A stretch of DNA of 6,299 nt, from the NCBI GenBank assembly GCA_937881255.1, contig CALGFH010000413.1, forward strand, positions 1-6,299, read 5' to 3'. Shown here piece after piece: positions 1 through 5,542 of the stretch (position 1 is its first letter; each line of letters begins with the position of its first letter). The DNA is from an uncultured Actinomycetes bacterium. Its GTDB lineage: Bacteria > Actinomycetota > CALGFH01. The notes below the pieces were generated by a model, which saw only the letters and a program-made list of their open reading frames with translations, searched no databases and was not told the DNA's origin. Made by a program: the position numbers and the translations under genes.

Positions 1-365
1 TCGAGGACCCGCTGGGCGGCCCGGAAGGCGCGGTTGGCGGCGGGGACGCCGGCGTAGACGGTCACCTGGAGCAGCACCTCCTTGATGTCCTCGGCGCTGA
101 GGCCGTTACGCAGGGCCGCGGGGACATGCATGGCCAGCTCCTCGTCGTGGGACAGGGCAGCCAGGATGGCCAGGGTGATGCAGGAACGGGTGCGCCTGTC
201 CAGCCCTGGCCGGCTCCAGATCTCCCCCCAGGCATAGCGGGTGATGAGGTCCTGGAAGTCGGCGGTGAAGTCGGTGGCGGCGGCGGTGGCGCGGTCGACG
301 TGGTCGTCGCCGAGCACGGCCCGCCGGACGGTCATGCCAAGGTCGTGGCGGCGCTGGTCGTCCAT
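1..365 (-). CDS. pcaC: 4-carboxymuconolactone decarboxylase, 3' end beyond window
   Basis: I translated this gene by hand; 121 codons lie in the window and the C-terminus runs off the left edge. It decarboxylates gamma-carboxymuconolactone to beta-ketoadipate enol-lactone (EC 4.1.1.44) in the cytosolic protocatechuate pathway. The family signature is clear: YAWGEIWSRPGL at residues 44-55, then TRS and LAILAAL (59-71), EELAMHV (75-81) with the conserved Glu76 and His80, RNGLSAEDIKEVLLQ (86-100) and YAGVPAANRAF (104-114). Family members are about 125-135 residues long, so only a short tail is missing. The ATG at 365 is preceded by GGAG with a 7-base gap (373-376), which supports this start. The gene follows the dehydroshikimate dehydratase by 36 bases and is surely in its operon. 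In many actinobacteria PcaC is fused behind PcaD (PcaL); here it has its own start and no PcaD part. Confidence 0.93.
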   Translation of the reverse strand, partial: MDDQRRHDLGMTVRRAVLGDDHVDRATAAATDFTADFQDLITRYAWGEIWSRPGLDRRTRSCITLAILAALSHDEELAMHVPAALRNGLSAEDIKEVLLQVTVYAGVPAANRAFRAAQRVL

Positions 366-372
366 CTGGCGG

Positions 373-376
373 CTCC
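373..376 (-). promoter_or_regulatory. Ribosome binding site of pcaC
   Basis: On the minus strand GGAG sits 7 bases before the ATG at 365. It fixes the pcaC start and shows that the gene is translated separately, although the reading frame is open back to the stop codon of the preceding gene. Confidence 0.6.
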
Positions 377-401
377 GGGTCAGGTGGCGGAAGGGTCGAT
401 C

Positions 402-2267
402 TCAGCCTTCGGTCAGCAGATTATCCGCGGCGAGCTGCGCGGCCGCGCGCACGGGGGCGTTGCTCTCCCCGTACCCGTCGTAGCCGCCGGCTCGCTGGAC
501 GACCTCGAGGAACAGCCGGTGGCCGAGCATGCCGGTGTAGAGGTGGAACAGCTCGCCGCCGGTCTCGTCGCGGTCGTACAGGATGCCGAACCTCCGCATG
601 GCCTCCAGCATGGCCGGGTCCAGCTCCCACCGGGCGTCCAGGTCGTCGTAGTAGTTCCTCGGGATCGGCAGGATCGGCAGTGCCCGTTCCCGCAGCGCGG
701 CCGCGGTGGCGAAGATGTCGCGGCAGCCGAACGCGACATGCTGGGCCGTGGCCGGTCCGGACACGTCGCCGCCGAGGACGGGAACGTTGAGGGCGAGGCG
801 GACCCTGCCGCCGGCGCTGGCCAGTGCGCGGCTGCGCATCAGGCCGTTGGGGGCCGCGTACTCGACGCTGCCGCGCGGCCGCAGCCCGAGGATCAGCCGG
901 TAGAACAGCCCCGAGGCTTGGAACTGCTCGAACGGCTGGATCAAGCCGACGTGATCGATGTGGGTGGGGCCGTCGCCGCCTGGTCGGTCGGCCGTCGCGA
1001 GCGGCAGGAAGTCGTCGAGCCAGCTCGGTGTCGTCCGCGTCCGGCAGAAGAACACCGAGGTGCCGTTGGGCGCGGCCACCGAGGCGAGGTCGGCCTCTGC
1101 CGGACCGCGCCGGCGCGGGAGGCGGGGCGCGATGAGCGCGCCGGCACGGCGGACCGATTGGGCCGGGTCGGCGCTCTCGATCCCGAGTGCGGTGACGAGC
1201 GAGTCGCCTTCGAGGTTGGCCGACAATCGCTGGTCACCGTAGTTGAGCACGAGGCGGGCGTCATCGCGCTGCCACAGCTGGACCGGCTTGGAGCGGTGCT
1301 GGCCGCCGTGGGCCAGACCGAGCCGACCGAGCAGGTCCTCGGTCTCCGGCCCGGAGCTGGCGTCGACGGCGAGCTCGACGAACGCGAAGCCGGCCGGGTC
1401 GACCGCGTCGGGCGGGCGGGTCAGGTCCAGGTCCGCGCCGGGCCGGGTGTCGAGTCGGTGGCCCAGCGCCTCCTGGAGCCCGAGCAGGGACCGCATCGCG
1501 TCGACGGCGGTGGGGCCGGGATCGGCCTGCCGGAAGACGTCGTTGAAGACCTCGAGCGACAACGGCCCCCGGTAGCCGGCGGCGACCACGCGGTGGAGGA
1601 ACCCGGGCAGGTCGAAGCCGCCCTGCCCCGGGAAGCAGCGGTGGTGGCGGCTCCACTGGAGGACGTCCATCGCCAGGACGGGGGCGTCGGCGAGCTGGAG
1701 GAAGAAGAGCTTGTCCGAGGGGATCGAGCCGATGCCGTCGAGGCCGGTGCCTCGGGAGAGGATGTGGAAGCTGTCCAGGCAGACGCCCAGCGCCGGATGG
1801 TCGGCGGCCTCGACGATCCGCCAGGCGTGCTCGTAGTCGTTCACGTGCCGGCCCCATGAGAGGGCTTCGTAGGCGACGCGGACGCCGTACTCCTCGGCGA
1901 GGGTGGCCAACTGGTGCAGCTGCTCGCTGGCCAGGCTGTCGTCGTCGGTGGCGAGCTCGGAGACGCTGGAGCAGACGAGCAGCATGGGCGCGCCGAGCAG
2001 GCAGGTCAGCTCGAGCTTGCGCCGGGCCCGGCGGAGATTGCGGGCGAGATGGTCGGGTGGGACCGCCTCGAAGTCACGGAAGGGCTGGTACAGCTCCATC
2101 AGCAGCCCCAGGTCCTGGACGCGGCGGCGGATCTCCGTCGGTGACGAGGGGGAGGCGACCAGGTCGTTCTCGAACACCTCGACGCCGTCGAAGCCGGCCG
2201 CGGCGGCGGCGGCGAGCTTCTCGTCGAGGCCGCCGCTGAGGCAGACGGTGGCGATCGACGTCCGCAT
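402..2267 (-). CDS. qsuB: 3-dehydroshikimate dehydratase with C-terminal HPPD-like domain
   Basis: The 621-residue protein has the two-domain layout of QsuB (Corynebacterium) and QuiC (Pseudomonas), which convert 3-dehydroshikimate to protocatechuate. Residues 1 to about 270 form a sugar phosphate isomerase-like TIM barrel. It begins MRTSIATVCLSG and contains GFDGVEVFENDL (25-36). The four metal ligands known from the family are in place: Glu134 (VAYEAL), Asp165 (CLDSFH), Gln191 (FLQLAD) and Glu239 (SLEVFND), with PGQG at 213-216. Residues from about 290 resemble 4-hydroxyphenylpyruvate dioxygenase, with a likely metal triad His439 (HIDHVGL), His510 (QHVAFG) and Glu588 (FLEVVQR), then GGYDGYGESN. 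I chose the ATG at 2267 because homologues start MRTSIATV and AGGGAG lies 5 bases upstream; a TTG 20 codons earlier falls in the promoter. It heads an operon with pcaC. Inosose dehydratase is a relative of the first domain, but the length and fused second domain favour the dehydroshikimate enzyme. Confidence 0.92.
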   Translation of the reverse strand: MRTSIATVCLSGGLDEKLAAAAAAGFDGVEVFENDLVASPSSPTEIRRRVQDLGLLMELYQPFRDFEAVPPDHLARNLRRARRKLELTCLLGAPMLLVCSSVSELATDDDSLASEQLHQLATLAEEYGVRVAYEALSWGRHVNDYEHAWRIVEAADHPALGVCLDSFHILSRGTGLDGIGSIPSDKLFFLQLADAPVLAMDVLQWSRHHRCFPGQGGFDLPGFLHRVVAAGYRGPLSLEVFNDVFRQADPGPTAVDAMRSLLGLQEALGHRLDTRPGADLDLTRPPDAVDPAGFAFVELAVDASSGPETEDLLGRLGLAHGGQHRSKPVQLWQRDDARLVLNYGDQRLSANLEGDSLVTALGIESADPAQSVRRAGALIAPRLPRRRGPAEADLASVAAPNGTSVFFCRTRTTPSWLDDFLPLATADRPGGDGPTHIDHVGLIQPFEQFQASGLFYRLILGLRPRGSVEYAAPNGLMRSRALASAGGRVRLALNVPVLGGDVSGPATAQHVAFGCRDIFATAAALRERALPILPIPRNYYDDLDARWELDPAMLEAMRRFGILYDRDETGGELFHLYTGMLGHRLFLEVVQRAGGYDGYGESNAPVRAAAQLAADNLLTEG

Positions 2268-2272
2268 GGGCG

Positions 2273-2278
2273 CTCCCT
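2273..2278 (-). promoter_or_regulatory. Ribosome binding site of qsuB
   Basis: The minus strand reads AGGGAG followed by 5 bases and the ATG at 2267. This decides the start in favour of the methionine that opens the MRTSIATV motif. Confidence 0.6.
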
Positions 2279-2300
2279 GGTGTGAGGCCTCGAGGAGGCG

Positions 2301-2330
2301 TTGACGATCCGGAGCGGGTCGTGCCAATGT
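2301..2330 (+). promoter_or_regulatory. Possible tetR promoter (-35 TTGACG, -10 CAATGT)
   Basis: TTGACG at 2301-2306 matches the -35 consensus in five of six bases. An 18-base spacer leads to CAATGT at 2325-2330, a weak -10; TACGAT at 2330-2335 is an alternative but is too far away for normal spacing. Transcription would start near 2337 and leave a leader of about 39 bases before the GTG at 2376. The inverted repeat 2304-2322 fills the spacer. This is a pattern match by eye only. Confidence 0.35.
2304..2322. repeat. Inverted repeat, candidate TetR operator
   Basis: The left arm ACGATCCG (2304-2311) and right arm CGGGTCGT (2315-2322) are separated by GAG. Seven of the eight arm positions are complementary, and the odd pair is T/G. 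The size (19 bases) and symmetry suit a TetR-family dimer. The site lies inside the possible tetR promoter and shortly downstream of the possible qsuB start site, so a bound repressor could block both directions. No binding data are available, and GC-rich DNA gives some palindromes by chance. Confidence 0.5.
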
Positions 2331-2346
2331 ACGATCTAGTTAGTTA

Positions 2347-2375
2347 CTTATACCTCTCACTGAGGGAAGGGAACA
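2347..2375 (-). promoter_or_regulatory. Possible qsuB promoter (-10 TATAAG)
   Basis: On the minus strand TATAAG (2347-2352) matches the -10 consensus in five of six bases, in the AT-rich patch. The hexamer 17 bases upstream, TGTTCC (2370-2375), is a poor -35, which is common in actinobacteria. Transcription would begin near 2340 and give qsuB a leader of about 73 bases. The core overlaps the ribosome binding site of tetR, so the two divergent promoters would face and overlap each other. Confidence 0.3.
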
Positions 2376-3074
2376 GTGGTCGACGCGTCGGTCAGCACCC
2401 GCGGACGCCGCCCTGACGCCGCCCCGTCCGGCGACGGCCTGGTCCCCCAGCGGGACGCCGGGCGCACTCGCACAGAGATCCTCGACATCGCCACCCGGGA
2501 GTTCGCCGACCGCGGCTACAACGGTGCCCGCGTCGACGAGATCGCCACCAAGACCCGCACGACCAAGCGAATGATCTACTACTACTTCGGCAGCAAGGAG
2601 CAGCTCTACATCGCCGTGCTGGAGCGCGTCTACCTGCAGATCCGCACCGCGGAGCAGACACTGGACGTGGACGGGCTCGACCCGGTGGACGCGATTCGGC
2701 GGATCGCCGAGCTGACCTTCGATCACCACCAGTCGCACCCGGACTTCATCCGGCTCGTCAGCATCGAGAACATCAACCGAGCCGAGCACATGGCGAAGTC
2801 GCCGACGTTCCCGGGCCAGAACGCCTCGGTGGTGTCGCTCATCGAGCAGATCCTCGCCCGCGGCCGCGAGCAGGGCCGGTTCGCCCGCCAGGTCGACGCG
2901 CTCGACGTGCACATGCTGATCAGCTCCTACTGCGTGTTCCGGGTCGCCAACCGGCACACCTTCAACACGATCTTCGGCCGCGACCTCGCCGATCCCGCCC
3001 TCCGTGACCGCTACCGGGCGATGCTGGGCGACCTCGTGGTGGCGTACCTGACCGAGCTCGACGACGACCCGTAG
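2376..3074 (+). CDS. TetR-family transcriptional regulator
   Basis: This 232-residue DNA-binding protein probably controls the two units flanking it. After an extended, poorly ordered N-terminus (residues 1-28, RGRRP near the start) comes a standard TetR domain: RTEILDIATREFADRGY (32-48), then the helix-turn-helix at about 51-71 with VDEIATKTRTTKRMIYYYFGSKEQLY, a very typical recognition helix. The rest is an all-helical ligand domain with HPDFIRLVSIENINRAEH, a pattern I recall from TetR proteins of catabolic loci. The start is GTG, with GAGGG and AAGGG 9 and 4 bases upstream. It is transcribed away from qsuB, and the transporter follows after 24 bases, so it is probably the first gene of that operon and represses itself. 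The inducer cannot be read from sequence; a hydroaromatic intermediate or protocatechuate is a reasonable guess from context. Confidence 0.92.
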   Translation: MVDASVSTRGRRPDAAPSGDGLVPQRDAGRTRTEILDIATREFADRGYNGARVDEIATKTRTTKRMIYYYFGSKEQLYIAVLERVYLQIRTAEQTLDVDGLDPVDAIRRIAELTFDHHQSHPDFIRLVSIENINRAEHMAKSPTFPGQNASVVSLIEQILARGREQGRFARQVDALDVHMLISSYCVFRVANRHTFNTIFGRDLADPALRDRYRAMLGDLVVAYLTELDDDP

Positions 3075-3088
3075 CCGGCCTCGCCCTC

Positions 3089-3094
3089 GGGAGG
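3089..3094 (+). promoter_or_regulatory. Ribosome binding site of the Nramp-like transporter gene
   Basis: GGGAGG stands 4 bases before the ATG at 3099, in the 24-base gap after tetR. It is the strongest ribosome binding site in the rightward unit. The gap contains no terminator-like hairpin, which supports co-transcription with tetR. Confidence 0.6.
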
Positions 3095-3098
3095 AACC

Positions 3099-4526
3099 AT
3101 GGCGTTCACTCGATCGACGACGGACCAGGGATCCGTCCGGACCCCCGTCACCCTGGACATGCCCGAGCCCGTGTCCCTGCGGAGGATGCTCGGCCCCGGG
3201 ATCATCGCGGTCGGGATCGGCATGGCCGCCGGGGAGCTCATCCTCTGGCCCTACATCACGGCCCTGGCCGGCTTCGGCCTGCTGTGGCTGGCCCTGGCCA
3301 CCCTGGCGGTGCAGTTCGTCATCAACATGGAGATCGAGCGCTACACCCTGGCCACCGGCCAGACGGTCGTCGCCGGCCTTGCCCGCTGGTGGAAGGGCTG
3401 GGGGATCTTCATCTGCGTCGCCGGCGCCTTCCAGTACATGTGGCCGGGCTGGGCCACCAGCGCCTCCACCGTCCTGACGTTCGCGCTCGGGGGCGGGAGC
3501 GTCACCTGGATCACCATCGCGGTGCTCGTGGTCATCGGGATCGTCCTGACCACCTCACCGGTCATCTACGGCACCGTCGAGAAGATCGAGTGGGTGAAGG
3601 TCGGCCTGACCCTGGTGTTCCTGGTGGTGGTGCTGGTCGCGGTCCTCGCCTGGCGAACCTGGACGGAGGGCGCGTCGGCGATCGTCACCGACTTCGGACG
3701 GCTCCCGGGCGACATCTCGTTCACGCTGATGCTGAGCGCGATCGGCGCCGCCGGGGCCGGCGGCGTGCACAACCTGATCCTGAGCAACTGGATCCGCGAC
3801 AAGCGCTACGGCATGGGGGCGCACGTGCCGCGGCTGGTCTCGCCGATCACCGGGACCGAGGAGGCCGGTGACGCCGGCGGCGGCGACTACTTCGCGTTCC
3901 CCCAGGACGAGCCCAACCTCTCGCGCTGGAAGGTGTGGTGGCAGCGCGCCAACCTCGAACACTTCGTGACCTTCTTCCTGGTGTGCCTGGTCACGATCAC
4001 CGTGATGAGCATGCTGGCCTACCAGACGCTCTTCGGCCGGGAGGGGATCGAGAACTCGCCGGCGTTCCTGCAGCTCCAGGCCGAGCTGCTCGGCAACCAG
4101 GTCGGCACCTGGGTCCAGATCCTGTTCTACGCCCTGGCGACCGTCTCCCTGTACGCCACCGCCCTCGGCCTGCTCGACGTCATCGGGCGGCTGGGCAGCG
4201 ACTTCGTCAAGCGGAACTATCTCACCGACTCGACACGCTGGACCGAGAGCCGGTTGTACGTGCTCATCGTCTGGTCTGAGATCGTCCTCGGCTCGATCAT
4301 CCTGCTCAGCGGGATCACCCAGCCGCTCGTGCTGCTGATCATCTCCACCTGCGCCGCGTCGATCGTGACCTTGTTCTACTCGATCCTGATCGTCCGCCTC
4401 AACATCCGCGACCTGCCGGACGCGATCCGGCTCAGGGGCGCCCGGCTCGTGGGCATGATCGTGGCCATCTGCTTCTACGGCTTCTTCGCGGTAGGCCTGC
4501 TCGTCACCCAGCTCCAGAAGTTGTGA
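3099..4526 (+). CDS. Nramp-fold (LeuT-like) transporter without metal-site motifs
   Basis: The 475-residue inner-membrane protein has about 11 helices: roughly 32-55, 59-79, 102-125, 135-157, 166-186, 207-229, 289-311, 335-359, 387-405, 408-432 and 449-470. The opening LGPGIIAVGIG and the third-helix-like stretch QFVINMEIERYTLATGQTV recall Nramp proteins, which import Mn2+ and Fe2+ with protons. The two metal-site motifs are changed. Where DPGN should be in helix 1 there is GMAAGEL (41-47), and where MPH should be in helix 6 there is GVHN (222-225), so the Asp and Met ligands are absent and only the His is kept. A long, charged and glycine-rich loop (about 238-286) follows helix 6. Automatic pipelines would call it a divalent metal transporter; I doubt that. 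The catabolic context suggests an organic acid or polyol substrate, which is inference. It lies 24 bases after tetR and overlaps the dehydrogenase by 4 bases (GTGA). Confidence 0.75.
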   Translation: MAFTRSTTDQGSVRTPVTLDMPEPVSLRRMLGPGIIAVGIGMAAGELILWPYITALAGFGLLWLALATLAVQFVINMEIERYTLATGQTVVAGLARWWKGWGIFICVAGAFQYMWPGWATSASTVLTFALGGGSVTWITIAVLVVIGIVLTTSPVIYGTVEKIEWVKVGLTLVFLVVVLVAVLAWRTWTEGASAIVTDFGRLPGDISFTLMLSAIGAAGAGGVHNLILSNWIRDKRYGMGAHVPRLVSPITGTEEAGDAGGGDYFAFPQDEPNLSRWKVWWQRANLEHFVTFFLVCLVTITVMSMLAYQTLFGREGIENSPAFLQLQAELLGNQVGTWVQILFYALATVSLYATALGLLDVIGRLGSDFVKRNYLTDSTRWTESRLYVLIVWSEIVLGSIILLSGITQPLVLLIISTCAASIVTLFYSILIVRLNIRDLPDAIRLRGARLVGMIVAICFYGFFAVGLLVTQLQKL

Positions 4527-5542
4527 CCGACGCGCACACTAGGGGGATGCGAGCGGTCGCGCTGGTGGCGCCGGGACAGGTGGAGATCGTCGACGACTGG
4601 CCCGAGCCCGAGCCCGGTCCGGGCGACGTGGTCGTCCAGATCCGTGGGGTCGGGCTCTGCGGCTCGGACCTGTCGGTCTACGACGGCACCCGCGAGGTGC
4701 CGGGCATGCCGTGGGTGTTCGGCCACGAGGGCGGCGGCGACATCGTCGCCACCGGGCCCGGTGTCACCGGTCGCGAGGTCGGCCAGCGGGTCGTCATCGA
4801 GCCCAACTTCGCCGACGGCACCTGCGCGGCCTGCCTGGCCGGGCACACCTCGGCCTGCGACGACCGGCAGGTCCTGGCCATCACCCGCACCGGCATCCTG
4901 GCCGAGCGGGTGGCCGTGCCGGCCGACTACACCTGGCCCATCTCCAGCGACTGGCCCGACGTCGCCCTGGCCTGCGTCGAGCCGCTCGTCGTGGCCCACA
5001 CCGCCGTCCGCCGGGCCGACGTGCCGGTGGGCGCCGACTGCCTGGTGATCGGGGCCGGGTCCCAGGGGCAGCTGGTCTGCCAGTCGCTGCTGGCCGCCGG
5101 CGCCCAGCCCTATGTGCTGGAGCCGCACCCCGGACGGCTGGAGCTGGCCCTGAAGCTCGGGGCCAGGCCGGCCGAGGAGCACCACGGGGACACCTACCCG
5201 CTGGTGTTCGAGACGGCCGGTGTGCCTTCGGTCTGGGAGCCGGCCTACAACGCCGTCGCCAAGACCGGGAAGCTGGTGGTCATCGGGTTCAACGACAAGC
5301 CGGCCCAGCTCACCACCATCGACCTGGTGCAGCGGCAGATCACGATCGTCGGCCAGCTCATCTACGACCACCCGGTGGACTTCCAGGCGACGCTGGCGGC
5401 GGTCTCGGCCGGCCAGCTCGCGCCCGCGCAGACCGTGCAAGGCACCTTCGGGGTCGAGGAGACGGCGGCCGCGCTGGCCTCGGTCCGGGAGATCGCCGGC
5501 AAGTCCTGGATCGAGTTCTCGAGCTGGCGTGACGGGTCCTGA
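4523..5542 (+). CDS. Zinc-dependent medium-chain alcohol/polyol dehydrogenase
   Basis: The 339-residue cytosolic oxidoreductase belongs to the zinc MDR family (sorbitol, threonine and alcohol dehydrogenases). The GroES-like domain has GLCGSDL with catalytic-zinc ligand Cys46, then GHEGGG with His68 and Glu69, and Glu153 in CVEPLVVAH. The structural-zinc lobe has Cys101, Cys104 and Cys112 in CAACLAGHTSAC, but the usual first cysteine is Asp98. The Rossmann fold shows GAGSQG (177-182) and an acidic Glu200 at the end of the second strand, which favours NAD+ over NADP+. The region after it is shorter than usual. The GTG at 4523 overlaps the transporter stop by 4 bases. The ATG at 4547 (MRAVALVAPG) matches family N-termini, but AGGGGG directly abuts it, so either start is possible. 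Substrate unknown; oxidation of a cyclic polyol or quinate-like hydroxyl is a guess from neighbours, since known quinate/shikimate dehydrogenases are of other families. Confidence 0.88.
   Translation: MTDAHTRGMRAVALVAPGQVEIVDDWPEPEPGPGDVVVQIRGVGLCGSDLSVYDGTREVPGMPWVFGHEGGGDIVATGPGVTGREVGQRVVIEPNFADGTCAACLAGHTSACDDRQVLAITRTGILAERVAVPADYTWPISSDWPDVALACVEPLVVAHTAVRRADVPVGADCLVIGAGSQGQLVCQSLLAAGAQPYVLEPHPGRLELALKLGARPAEEHHGDTYPLVFETAGVPSVWEPAYNAVAKTGKLVVIGFNDKPAQLTTIDLVQRQITIVGQLIYDHPVDFQATLAAVSAGQLAPAQTVQGTFGVEETAAALASVREIAGKSWIEFSSWRDGS

Larger units (their letters stand above)
2268..2375. promoter_or_regulatory. Divergent promoter region between qsuB and tetR
   Basis: This 108-base gap separates the start of the leftward qsuB-pcaC unit from the rightward tetR unit, so both promoters must lie here or just inside the genes. 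It is the only clearly AT-richer stretch of the window (about 2325-2353, including TAGTTAGTTA at 2337-2346). It holds a near-perfect inverted repeat at 2304-2322, a smaller one at 2287-2299 (GCCTC, GAG, GAGGC), and both ribosome binding sites. A shared control region with an adjacent TetR gene is the usual layout for autoregulated catabolic loci. Confidence 0.75.

Noticed and set aside
126..1859. Long plus-strand open frame (577 codons) opposite qsuB and pcaC
   Set aside because: It is antisense to two clearly recognisable enzymes, and its translation is low-complexity, rich in Gly, Val, Ala and Glu, with no known motif. Such mirror frames are expected in GC-rich coding DNA.
2268..2327. Upstream TTG start that would add 20 residues to the dehydratase
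   Set aside because: The extra residues do not match the family N-terminus, the region overlaps the inverted repeat and promoter elements, and the ATG at 2267 has a good ribosome binding site.
2356..2364. Small palindrome CTCA-C-TGAG near the tetR ribosome binding site
   Set aside because: The arms are only four bases long and do not extend. It is too short to call an operator or a hairpin next to the stronger repeat at 2304-2322.
2340..2957. Minus-strand open frame opposite tetR
   Set aside because: It is a shadow of the TetR gene, whose helix-turn-helix is unmistakable, and it would also overlap the shared promoter region.
3075..3098. Possible terminator between tetR and the transporter gene
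   Set aside because: The 24-base gap has no stable hairpin followed by a T run and is mostly taken up by the ribosome binding site.
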